Of a DNA stretch of 7,762 nucleotides, positions 1-7,134 are shown piece by piece. Both the position numbers and the translations under genes were made by a program. Below the pieces are notes generated by a model. The model made no database searches, was not told the origin of the DNA, and was given only the letters and a program-made list of their open reading frames with translations. How positions within the stretch are numbered: the stretch's first letter is position 1; each line of letters starts with the position of its first letter. Location of the stretch: positions 2,405 to 10,166 of the forward strand of contig JAPPMR010000295.1 in NCBI GenBank assembly GCA_028818995.1. The letters run 5' to 3'. This DNA comes from Candidatus Poribacteria bacterium. GTDB taxonomy: Bacteria > Poribacteria > WGA-4E > WGA-3G.

Positions 1-1
1 A

Positions 2-2635
2 AACCCTGATAACGAAGCCCTCCATGAATGGTTTAACAATTTCCATACAGAATTGAAAAAATCAATAAACGAATCAGTTACTTGGAAAAAAGCCATTGGA
101 ATTATGGCACAACATATCTTGACGCGTCCTGTTTTTGAAGCACTTTTTGAGAACTACGATTTTGCATCGGGCAATCCTGTGTCAATCGCGCTAAACAAAC
201 TACAAAACGACTTTGCAGAATTCGGACTTGAAGACGAAACGCGCGATTTGGAGGGTTTTTACGAAAGCGTTCGGATGCGTGCGCAAGGTATTGATAATAG
301 TGAGGGTAGACAACGCGTGCTGTTAGAACTATACGAGAAATTCTTCCAAAAGGCATTGAAGGAAGAAGCAAAGGAACTTGGTATTGTTTACACGCCAGTT
401 GAGGTTGTGGATTTTATCTTGCACAGTGCCAATGAGGTATTGCAAGGTGAATTTGAGCAATGCCTCAGCGATGAAGATGTGCATATTCTTGATCCATTTA
501 CCGGTGCCGGAATTTTTCTCGCGCGTCTCATTCAATCCAACCTTATCCAAGCAGACGACCTTGAACGAAAGTACCGTAAGGAACTTCATGCCAATGAATT
601 TCTCCTACTCGCCTACTACATCGCTGCTGTCAACATTGAGGAAGCTTTCCGTGGTAGGCGTGGTGAAGATAGCAGCTACGAACCTTTCAACGGTATCGTA
701 TATACCGATACATTTAATCTCAACAAAAAGAAAAAACCAACACTTTTCCCAAAAGAGTGGCTTCCAGAAAATAACACACGCGCTGAGACCCAACAGAAAC
801 TCCCAATTCAAGTAATCGTTGGCAATCCTCCGTGGTCGGTCAATCGAAAAAAGTCAACACCCGACAATCCAAATGCCGATTACTCAACGCTTGAAGAGCG
901 GATCAAGGAAACCTATATTGAGTACTCTACAACAGCACAAAAAAGAAGCCTATACGATTCATATAAGATGGCGATCCGTTGGGCATCCGATAGGATTGGC
1001 GAAAAAGGCATCGTTGCTTTTGTAACGAACGGATCATGGATTGATGGAAACACTGAAGCAGGAATCCGAGCGTGCTTAGCAAAGGAGTTTAGTTCTATCT
1101 ACGTGCTGCACCTGCGCGGAGATGCATATACCTCTGGTAAACGACGGCGTCGTGAAGGTGGAAACGTGTTCGGGAGCGGTTCACGAACACAAGTTGCTAT
1201 TACAATATTCGTCAAGAACCCGAACGCAACACACGAAGGGTGCAAAATCCACTATCGCGACGTTGGCGACTATCTCACGCGCGAGGAAAAGTTAGACCAA
1301 TTGCGCGAGACGGAGTCAATCTCAGGATTTAGTGAATGGCAAACAATTATACCCAATGAACAGTACGATTGGATTGGACAACGTAACGAGGCATTTTCCA
1401 AGTTCTATCCAATCGGATCGGAAGATACAAAAAAAGGCAAAACAGATGATGCAATTTTTAAACTTTTCAGCAACGGTTATAAGACAGGAAAAGATGCCTA
1501 CATTTACAATTTCTCATACAAAGGCTGTCTCAGAAACGCTGAACTAATGATACAGGACTATCTTGCAGCATTCTCCGAACTTGAAAACAACCCAGATGTA
1601 CTAACATTGGATGAGGTAACGAAGCGACACAATTCACATATTTATTGGGATGAGGATCTCAAAAAGAGACTAAAACAAGGGAAAGAAACAGAATATGATG
1701 AAAATTACATCCGAAACGTTTTGTATAGACCATTTGTCGCTACGAATTGCTATGCGGATAATTTATTTGTGCAGAGAAAGGCACAAATGTATAGGATTTT
1801 TCCAGAGAGTTCCAGTGAAAACCTCATGATATGTGTTCCTGGCAAAGGATCGACAAACCCGTTTTCAGTGATTATGGTTGATACTATGCCTGATGTAGGA
1901 TTTAATGAAGCAGCACAGTGTTTCCCGCGGTGGCAATATCTCAAACCGTCGGAAGAACCAGCCTCGTTAGAATCACTTCTTGATGCTGACGATTCACCAG
2001 AACGTATTGACAATATATCAGACACAGCACTAAAAGCATTTCGTGAACACTACCAAGACGATACCATTACAAAGGATGACATCTTTGACTATGTTTACGG
2101 CATTCTCCACGCTCCCAGTTATCGCGAACAGTTCGCAAATGATTTATCCAAGATGATACCGCGTATTCCTCATGCCCCAGATTTCCGCGCCTTCGCCGAA
2201 GCAGGTCAAAAGTTAGCAGAGCTTCATCTCAATTACGAAACGTGTGAGCAATTCCCGCTCAAAATCGAGTTTCCAAATATTTCCTCACCACCAACAGATC
2301 TTGAAGATGCAGATCCGAATCTTTTTCTGCTAACTGAAAAAGCGATGAAGTTCATAGATGCTGAAAAGAGAACTCTTGCCATCAATGATAACGTTCGTAT
2401 AACAGGTATTCCTGAAGATTCTTGGGGCTATGTTGTCAATGGTAGAACACCGATTGAATGGTTTATTGACCGCTACTATATAAAAACAGACAAGGATAGT
2501 GGCATTGTCAACGACCCGAACGGCTGGTTTGGGGATCCGCGCGATTTAGTCACCGCAATTAAGCGTATTGTTTATGTCAGTGTGGAATCGGCGCGGATTA
2601 TTGATAATCTGCCTGCTGAGATTACTGCAGACTGA
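2..2635 (+). CDS. Type ISP-like restriction-modification enzyme, C-terminal part: N6-adenine methyltransferase and target recognition domain (5' truncated by window edge)
   Basis: The frame is open from the left edge, so the true start is upstream. The TTG at 53 has no ribosome binding site and lies inside the gene. Residues are counted from that TTG. A motif X-like segment (GIVYTPVEVVDFIL) starts at residue 110. The AdoMet-binding motif I, DPFTGAGIF, starts at 147, and the catalytic motif IV, NPPW, is at 258-261, so this is an N6-adenine methyltransferase. The rest looks like the type ISP specificity region: a YRPF motif near 558, an FAEAGQKLAELHLNYE segment near 710-725, and a C-terminal block from 792 (YVVNGR...IDRY...GIVNDPN). 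Known type ISP enzymes (LlaGI, LlaBIII) are single chains of about 1,570 residues ordered nuclease, helicase, methyltransferase, specificity domain. About 877 residues are visible, so the nuclease and helicase should lie to the left. That is inferred, not seen. The methyltransferase motifs shown look intact. A stand-alone methyltransferase is less likely, because the segment before the methyltransferase resembles the helicase-to-methyltransferase coupler. Confidence 0.9.
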   Translation, partial: NPDNEALHEWFNNFHTELKKSINESVTWKKAIGIMAQHILTRPVFEALFENYDFASGNPVSIALNKLQNDFAEFGLEDETRDLEGFYESVRMRAQGIDNSEGRQRVLLELYEKFFQKALKEEAKELGIVYTPVEVVDFILHSANEVLQGEFEQCLSDEDVHILDPFTGAGIFLARLIQSNLIQADDLERKYRKELHANEFLLLAYYIAAVNIEEAFRGRRGEDSSYEPFNGIVYTDTFNLNKKKKPTLFPKEWLPENNTRAETQQKLPIQVIVGNPPWSVNRKKSTPDNPNADYSTLEERIKETYIEYSTTAQKRSLYDSYKMAIRWASDRIGEKGIVAFVTNGSWIDGNTEAGIRACLAKEFSSIYVLHLRGDAYTSGKRRRREGGNVFGSGSRTQVAITIFVKNPNATHEGCKIHYRDVGDYLTREEKLDQLRETESISGFSEWQTIIPNEQYDWIGQRNEAFSKFYPIGSEDTKKGKTDDAIFKLFSNGYKTGKDAYIYNFSYKGCLRNAELMIQDYLAAFSELENNPDVLTLDEVTKRHNSHIYWDEDLKKRLKQGKETEYDENYIRNVLYRPFVATNCYADNLFVQRKAQMYRIFPESSSENLMICVPGKGSTNPFSVIMVDTMPDVGFNEAAQCFPRWQYLKPSEEPASLESLLDADDSPERIDNISDTALKAFREHYQDDTITKDDIFDYVYGILHAPSYREQFANDLSKMIPRIPHAPDFRAFAEAGQKLAELHLNYETCEQFPLKIEFPNISSPPTDLEDADPNLFLLTEKAMKFIDAEKRTLAINDNVRITGIPEDSWGYVVNGRTPIEWFIDRYYIKTDKDSGIVNDPNGWFGDPRDLVTAIKRIVYVSVESARIIDNLPAEITAD

Positions 2636-2644
2636 GGTCATAGG

Positions 2645-2720
2645 CCCAGCGGGGCGAAATGTTTATAGAAACGCGGGAACCAAACTCATCGTAAGTCCCA
2701 GCGAAGCAACAGGTTTATAG
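2645..2720. repeat. Pair of degenerate intergenic repeat copies
   Basis: Two 24-nt units, 2645-2668 and 2697-2720, share the frame CCCAGCG-N10-TTTATAG, with 5 of the 10 middle bases also matching (19 of 24 overall). They start 52 bp apart, just after the stop codon of the type ISP gene. Such units look like remnants of a dispersed intergenic repeat family. I cannot test copy number from one window. Confidence 0.5.
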
Positions 2721-2725
2721 TATCT

Positions 2726-2760
2726 GAATCGCTGATTACACAGATTGTGCAGATGACGCG
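2726..2760. repeat. Short 9-nt periodic repeat (GATTACACA / GATTGTGCA / GATGACGCG)
   Basis: Three consecutive 9-mers beginning GAT occupy 2734-2742, 2743-2751 and 2752-2760, preceded by the related GAATCGCT at 2726-2733. The pattern resembles the 'GATTACACAGATT' intergenic repeats I associate with several uncultured bacterial lineages; that association is from memory. No reading frame or promoter is evident in it. Confidence 0.4.
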
Positions 2761-2798
2761 AATTTTAAGACTTTCTAATTGAAGAAAACAGAGTAACG

Positions 2799-2826
2799 AA
2801 AAAAAAGCGGTTTGGAGAAATCCCGC
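2799..2826 (-). terminator. Rho-independent terminator of the KTSC-like gene
   Basis: Read on the minus strand, 20 nt after the TAG stop of the small gene, the sequence is GCGG, a 2-nt bulge (GA), TTT, loop CTCC, AAA, CCGC, then eight T residues (2806-2799). The stem has 7 base pairs interrupted by the bulge and is followed directly by the U tract, as expected of an intrinsic terminator. On the plus strand there is no T run after the stem, so it does not serve the type ISP gene; I see no clear terminator for that gene. Confidence 0.65.
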
Positions 2827-2845
2827 ACACTACATTCCAACATGA

Positions 2846-3073
2846 CTAACGTTCTTTCGCAGCATATCGTTTTCTAACGACTCTACTGATGAATGAATTT
2901 AGTCCGTGACCTTTTTCGGCTAATTGTTTCATGTGTTCAACATCATCGGGACCTGGACGTGTATAATTATAAAGATAAATTGAACCATCCGAGAACTGAA
3001 CTCTGATAAAATCTTCACCATCCTCATAAGCAACAATTCCAGAATCTCCTCCGAGATTTCTATATCTTTTCAT
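2846..3073 (-). CDS. KTSC-like domain small protein
   Basis: This is a 75-residue soluble protein with no signal peptide or membrane segment. The ATG (complement of 3071-3073) is preceded by AGGAG (complement of 3081-3085) with a 7-nt spacer, and a terminator follows the TAG stop, so this is a complete, real gene. The core reads IVAYEDGEDFIRVQFSDGSI then YLYNY, followed by a helical segment (DVEHMKQLAEKGHGLNSFISRVVRKRY). This matches the KTSC pattern: a strand pair, a central YxY motif, then a helix ending in a basic tail. KTSC is known from the C-terminus of some lysyl-tRNA synthetases and as free-standing small proteins. Its function is unknown, and RNA binding has only been suggested. The gene is divergent from the PHP-ATPase gene and shares a palindromic control region with it. 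A role as regulator, antitoxin or RNA-binding partner of that module is possible but is inferred from position alone. Confidence 0.8.
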   Translation of the reverse strand: MKRYRNLGGDSGIVAYEDGEDFIRVQFSDGSIYLYNYTRPGPDDVEHMKQLAEKGHGLNSFISRVVRKRYAAKER

Positions 3074-3109
3074 ACGTTCGCTCCTATAATTCTCTTTGTC
3101 GTTTACTTA

Positions 3110-3129
3110 TTACATGTTACATGATAACA
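3110..3129. promoter_or_regulatory. Possible second operator: TTACATG tandem and TGTTA-N5-TAACA dyad
   Basis: TTACATG occurs twice in tandem (3110-3116, 3117-3123), and an overlapping inverted repeat TGTTA-N5-TAACA spans 3115-3129. Together they cover the predicted -10 box and start site of the minus-strand promoter. The dyad is short and the region is AT-rich, so chance is possible. Confidence 0.3.
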
Positions 3130-3149
3130 CATCTAAACTGCTTTTTCAA
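3121..3149 (-). promoter_or_regulatory. Sigma70-like promoter of the KTSC-like gene
   Basis: On the minus strand, TTGAAA (3149-3144) is followed after exactly 17 nt by TATCAT (3126-3121). Each box matches the consensus at 5 of 6 positions. A start site near 3114 would give a leader of about 40 nt containing the AGGAG. The -35 box lies in the left arm of the palindrome at 3144-3173. Confidence 0.6.
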
Positions 3150-3173
3150 GTAATTGAGCAGAATTACTTGAAA
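3144..3173. promoter_or_regulatory. Perfect 12-bp-arm palindrome, probable shared operator of the divergent promoters
   Basis: The arms 3144-3155 (TTTCAAGTAATT) and 3162-3173 (AATTACTTGAAA) are exact inverted complements around the 6-nt spacer GAGCAG. Each arm contains TTGAAA, the -35 box of one outward promoter. A dimeric repressor bound here would block both genes at once. It is not a terminator, since neither strand shows a U tract after the stem. The binding protein is unknown; candidates are a product of the flanking genes or a host regulator. Confidence 0.7.
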
Positions 3174-3196
3174 TCCAAATGCAATAACGATATACT
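3168..3196 (+). promoter_or_regulatory. Sigma70-like promoter of the PHP-ATPase / AlbA_2 operon
   Basis: TTGAAA (3168-3173), a 17-nt spacer, then TATACT (3191-3196). Both boxes match consensus at 5 of 6 positions with ideal spacing. A start near 3203 would give a leader of about 54 nt. The -35 box is inside the right arm of the palindrome. Confidence 0.65.
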
Positions 3197-3242
3197 AAGG
3201 TTAACAACGACTGATCTTTACCGTAATAACTAACAGTAAATT

Positions 3243-3250
3243 AGGAGGGA
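3243..3250 (+). promoter_or_regulatory. Strong ribosome binding site of the PHP-ATPase gene
   Basis: AGGAGGGA lies 6 nt before the ATG at 3257 and fixes that start. This near-perfect Shine-Dalgarno site suggests efficient translation once the operon is transcribed. Confidence 0.85.
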
Positions 3251-3256
3251 TCTGTT

Positions 3257-5899
3257 ATGAATGAGTTACAATATCCAGGGGCACGGTGGTGGAAATTTGA
3301 TTTTCATACCCACACCCCTAAATCAATGGATTTCAATGACAAAACAATGACACCTGAAACGTGGTTGAAAGCCTTCATGGAAAAGGAAATTGATTGTGTA
3401 GCAATTACGGACCACAACAGCGGAGAATGGATAGATATTTTACAGCACGAACTGAAAAATATTGAAAATCGTGAACCCGATTGGTACCGCCCTTTGTATC
3501 TCTTTCCGGGCGTGGAAATTTCAGCAAACGGCAATGTCCATATATTAGCGATCTTTGGATGCGATAAAGGTAAAAGTTATATTGATGAGTTAATCGGTGC
3601 GATTGATTATCAAGGGACTAAAGGAGATAGCAATGGTGTAACAACTAAAAGTGTTACTGAAGTCGTTGATGAAATTGCAGAGCGAGGTGGCATTCCTCTT
3701 CCTGCACATACAGATAAAACAAGAGGTTTGTTCAAAGAACTTGAAGGGTTAACACTACAACAGATATTGAAAAATGAAAATATTCACGCTATAGAGTTAT
3801 GTAACAACAATTATCAAAAACCTCCATTATATACAATTGAGAAGGTCAAATGGACAGAAATAAGAGGTTCGGACACCCATAGTTGTAATGATCCGACATT
3901 TGGAACGTTTACCTGGATCAAAATGGATAAACCTTCTATAGAAGGTTTAAAACTTTCGCTACAAGACGGGGACGCTTCCGTAAACCGTAATATGAACGAA
4001 AACCCGAACAGACTTCCTAATAACTTCATAGAAAAATTGGAAATCAGTAATGCAAAGTACATCGGACGAATGGAAGTACTGGAATGCAATTTCAGTCCAT
4101 TTCTCAATGCAATTATTGGCGGACGCGGAACTGGTAAGTCAACTTTATTGGAGTTCATGCGTTTGGCTCTACAGCGCGATAAAGACATTCACAAAGAGTT
4201 AAAAATGGAGAGTCGTAAATATTTTGATGTGGATATGGAGGAGGATGGTAGCTTACTGATTGAGGATAGCAAAATATCGTTAACTTATTTCAAAGGCAAA
4301 GTGCGATATCGTTTGAACTGGGCCCACGATCAGGATTATCGTTTATTGGAAGAAGAAAAAGATGGCACTTGGAGTTCTTGTGACGGAGAGATTAAGTCAT
4401 TATTTCCAGTCCGAATTTATAGTCAAAAGGAGATTTTTGAATTAGCTAAGGAGCCAAGTGCACTAATTGAGATTATTGATGAAGCCCCTGCGGTTGAGGC
4501 TGCAAGGCTTCAGATGCAGAACAAGAACTTGGTTAACCGATACAAGCAAATTGAGGGTAAACAACGAGAGTTGAGTGATAAAATCTCTCAAGAGAACAAG
4601 CTGCGGGGGGAATTAAACGATCACGCAAGACAGATTGAACAGATCGAAAAATCGGGACATAAAGAAGTGTTGCAAAACTACCGTGAGCGGCAGAAGCAGT
4701 TAAACGAACTTGACAGTTTAGAGAGTAAATGGAAAGAGATGTGCGATCAACTTTTAGAGACACTGGAAAAGATAACTCCATCAGATTTTTATCAGGAGCT
4801 TTTTAGCGAAAATAATGATATTTTGTCGGATCTAAAAAGAACAAATGATAAATGGTCGTCCATTCACAGTAAGTTAAAGGAATTAGGAAAAGAAGCAAAA
4901 TCAATTATCACCAAGTGGCAAACTGAAAAAGATGTAGCACCTTGGATGCAAGACCTTGAGTCAGATATAACACGCTATGAACAATTACGTTCAGAACTTG
5001 AACGGCAAGGTATAGACCCAGATAAATACCATTTACTATTAACACAGCAAAAAAATATTCAAAAAGAGTTAGATCTAATTGACGAGTATCAATCACTCCA
5101 GCAAACCTTAGAATCTGAAAAAAAACAGGTGTTTGACCAAATTAGAGAGAATAGGAAAAAGCTCTCAAAAAAACGTCAAGAATTCCTGACCTCTGTTTTA
5201 CATGACAATCAATTCGTTAGTATTGAAATTCTGCCTTTCGGTGAAGAATGGGATGAAGTAGAAAATGAAATTCGGCATATACTGCAATGTCCTGAGCGTT
5301 TTGATAGAGATTTTGAAGGCTTAAAGAAAATTTATGAGCAGGACGATGGTGATAAGATTAATAAGCTTAAAGAAACTATTAACGCTATTCGTAATGGAGA
5401 TAGAGAAGCCGAACATGGATCGTTTACGACTCGTTTGCAAGCGTTGTCGCCAGAATCTATGATCGATCTTAACCTATGGTTTCCTGAAGATAATTTGAAA
5501 ATCACCTTTGGTCCCAATCAACAGCCGATAAAACGAGGATCGCCTGGGGAGAAAGCAGCAGCACTACTTGCCTTCATTCTATCTTATGGAGATGAACCAC
5601 TCCTGTTAGATCAACCTGAAGATGATTTAGATAACGAGTTAATTTATGACCTCATCGTTAAACAATTGCGGAAAATAAAAACTAAACGACAAGTTATTGT
5701 TGTGACTCACAATGCCAATATTGTAGTTAACGGTGATGCGGAAATGGTTTTGCCTCTGGAGGTCGTGAAAGGTCAAACCTATGTGCAACAACCCGCAAGT
5801 ATTCAAGAGAAGGAAGTTCGGAAGGCAATATGCAACATACTTGAGGGCGGCGAAAGGGCATTTGAACAACGCTATAGACGCATTCATCTTGGAGATTAG
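3257..5899 (+). CDS. PHP phosphoesterase fused to SMC-like coiled-coil ATPase (TrlF-like family)
   Basis: The protein has 880 residues, the usual size for this family. The N-terminal PHP domain (about 10-210) keeps an apparently complete metal site: H17 and H19 (HTH), D52-H53, E87, H95, H151, and D206 with H208 (DTH). It is therefore probably an active metal-dependent phosphoesterase or nuclease. An ABC/SMC-type ATPase follows: Walker A GGRGTGKST (288-296, K294), a Q-loop near Q390 (YSQKE), a long coiled coil about 412-645, a signature-like GSPGEKA (761-767), Walker B LLLDQPEDDLD (D785, E788), and a switch histidine H818 (VVTHN). No CxxC zinc hook interrupts the coiled coil, unlike Rad50 or RloC. 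Related PHP-SMC proteins are annotated as TrlF-family and are thought to act in defence or nucleic-acid processing. The likely mode is an ATPase sensor gating a nuclease; the substrate (DNA, RNA or tRNA) is not evident. It is the first gene of an operon, 2 nt before the AlbA_2 gene, and its sampled stretches are AT-rich. Confidence 0.88.
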   Translation: MNELQYPGARWWKFDFHTHTPKSMDFNDKTMTPETWLKAFMEKEIDCVAITDHNSGEWIDILQHELKNIENREPDWYRPLYLFPGVEISANGNVHILAIFGCDKGKSYIDELIGAIDYQGTKGDSNGVTTKSVTEVVDEIAERGGIPLPAHTDKTRGLFKELEGLTLQQILKNENIHAIELCNNNYQKPPLYTIEKVKWTEIRGSDTHSCNDPTFGTFTWIKMDKPSIEGLKLSLQDGDASVNRNMNENPNRLPNNFIEKLEISNAKYIGRMEVLECNFSPFLNAIIGGRGTGKSTLLEFMRLALQRDKDIHKELKMESRKYFDVDMEEDGSLLIEDSKISLTYFKGKVRYRLNWAHDQDYRLLEEEKDGTWSSCDGEIKSLFPVRIYSQKEIFELAKEPSALIEIIDEAPAVEAARLQMQNKNLVNRYKQIEGKQRELSDKISQENKLRGELNDHARQIEQIEKSGHKEVLQNYRERQKQLNELDSLESKWKEMCDQLLETLEKITPSDFYQELFSENNDILSDLKRTNDKWSSIHSKLKELGKEAKSIITKWQTEKDVAPWMQDLESDITRYEQLRSELERQGIDPDKYHLLLTQQKNIQKELDLIDEYQSLQQTLESEKKQVFDQIRENRKKLSKKRQEFLTSVLHDNQFVSIEILPFGEEWDEVENEIRHILQCPERFDRDFEGLKKIYEQDDGDKINKLKETINAIRNGDREAEHGSFTTRLQALSPESMIDLNLWFPEDNLKITFGPNQQPIKRGSPGEKAAALLAFILSYGDEPLLLDQPEDDLDNELIYDLIVKQLRKIKTKRQVIVVTHNANIVVNGDAEMVLPLEVVKGQTYVQQPASIQEKEVRKAICNILEGGERAFEQRYRRIHLGD

Positions 5900-5901
5900 C
5901 T

Positions 5902-7119
5902 ATGTTTCACAGTTTAACTGAACTCATAGAGAAAATTATACTTGGTGAAGACTCAACGATTGAATTCAAAAGAGAAATGCCGCACAGAGACAGCCTAGCA
6001 GACGAGATTGCTGCTTTTGCGAACACCCAGGGCGGTATGATACTTATCGGCGTTGACGACTATAGGGAAATTGTCGGACTTGAATTGCAGGAACTGGATA
6101 GAATAGAAAAAACGGTTATTGAAATATGCGAAGACAGCATTGAACCCGCAGCACCCATTTTCACAGAAAAATTACGGATTGATGATAAAAACATACTAAA
6201 AATAGAGGTGCCGAGGAGCCTTTTTGTTCACAAAACTTCTAACGGCTATTTCACCCGTCAAGGCAGCAGCAAGAGAGAAATGGCGACCGACCAGTTAGCG
6301 CGGTTATTACAAAGTCGTTCACAAGCAAGAATTATTACATTTGATGAACAGTTAGTCCCAAACACACATAAGGAAACATTAAGGGAATCACTCTATCGCC
6401 GATTTATCACAGAAGATGCCTCTGAAGATGTGATAGAGGACCTACTCCTGAAAAGAAATTTGCTCGTTCAAGAAGGGCGGGTGCTTCGGGCTTCTGTCGC
6501 TGGCGTTTTGATGTGTCATGACACGCCTGATGATTTCCTCTATAACAGTTTTATTCAAGCCGTTTATTATAGCGGCAAGGAAAAAGATGCCAACTACCAG
6601 ATTGATGCAAAAGATTTTAGAGGACCACTTGACCAACAGATTATAGACGCATTCAAATTTGTTCAAAAACACAACGAGGTATCAGCGCGTAAGGAAATTG
6701 GCAGGATAGACCAACCCCAATACAGCATGCGCGCTGTTTTTGAAGCAATCGTGAATGCAGTTGTCCATAGAGATTATTCAAAAAGCGGCTCAAAAATTCG
6801 TTTGTTCATGTTTACTGATCGGTTTGAGTTATATTCCCCAGGGGCATTAGCAAATTCTTTAACAATTGATAAATTACCCTATAATCAAGCCACACGTAAT
6901 GAACTGTTAGCACGTTTACTTTCGGAAATTGCTTTAGATGACGATGTAGAAAAACAAGTGAAGCGGAGACATTTTTTAGAAGGACGTGGGGAAGGTGTTG
7001 GTATCATTCTGAACGAAAGTGAGCAGTTGAGTGGAAAAATACCTGTCTATGAACTCTTTAACGAGGAATTATGCTTAACAATATTTGCAGCAAAATACCT
7101 TCAAAAAAACAACGAGTAA
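5902..7119 (+). CDS. AlbA_2 (Schlafen-like) / GHKL ATP-binding protein
   Basis: The protein has 405 residues. The ATG at 5902 lies 2 nt after the previous stop, and its GGAG (5891-5894) is inside the end of the upstream gene, so the two are translationally linked. The N-terminal AlbA_2/Schlafen-type nucleic-acid-binding domain shows E21-F-K23 and FANTQGGMILIGV (39-51), and ends near the FTRQGSSKREM segment. The C-terminal half is the GHKL-like ATP-binding domain of 'divergent AAA_4' regulators, with an N-box at 281-292 (EAIVNAVVHRDY), a strand RFELYSPG, and a glycine-rich lid GRGEGVG (361-367). Family members of this layout (COG2865) are usually called transcriptional regulators and often end in a winged helix. 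Here the chain stops about 40 residues after the lid, so that domain appears to be missing. It probably binds RNA or DNA in an ATP-dependent way as partner or controller of the PHP-ATPase. Autoregulation at the palindrome is possible but unproven. Confidence 0.87.
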   Translation: MFHSLTELIEKIILGEDSTIEFKREMPHRDSLADEIAAFANTQGGMILIGVDDYREIVGLELQELDRIEKTVIEICEDSIEPAAPIFTEKLRIDDKNILKIEVPRSLFVHKTSNGYFTRQGSSKREMATDQLARLLQSRSQARIITFDEQLVPNTHKETLRESLYRRFITEDASEDVIEDLLLKRNLLVQEGRVLRASVAGVLMCHDTPDDFLYNSFIQAVYYSGKEKDANYQIDAKDFRGPLDQQIIDAFKFVQKHNEVSARKEIGRIDQPQYSMRAVFEAIVNAVVHRDYSKSGSKIRLFMFTDRFELYSPGALANSLTIDKLPYNQATRNELLARLLSEIALDDDVEKQVKRRHFLEGRGEGVGIILNESEQLSGKIPVYELFNEELCLTIFAAKYLQKNNE

Positions 7120-7134
7120 ATAGTGGAGAAATTA

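Noticed and set aside
53..55. TTG as the start of the methyltransferase gene
   Set aside because: The frame is open to the left edge, there is no ribosome binding site before it, and the preceding residues fit the helicase-methyltransferase coupler; it is an internal leucine codon.
2645..2720. Two repeat copies as a CRISPR remnant
   Set aside because: Only two diverged 24-nt units, no further copies and no cas genes in view.
3144..3173. Palindrome as a transcription terminator
   Set aside because: The stem is AT-rich and neither strand has a U tract after it; it overlaps two -35 boxes instead.
3231..3257. TAACAG...CTGTTA stem around the ribosome binding site as a translational switch
   Set aside because: Only 6 bp with a 15-nt loop that leaves the Shine-Dalgarno exposed; easily chance in an AT-rich leader.
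3814..4188. Antisense open frame of 124 codons inside the PHP-ATPase gene
   Set aside because: Lies wholly opposite conserved coding sequence including Walker A, and its translation resembles no family I recognise; a shadow frame.
7021..7134. Promoter for purL in the end of the AlbA_2 gene
   Set aside because: TTGAGT/TATGAA and TTAACA/TACCTT pairs have only 15-nt spacers; none is convincing.
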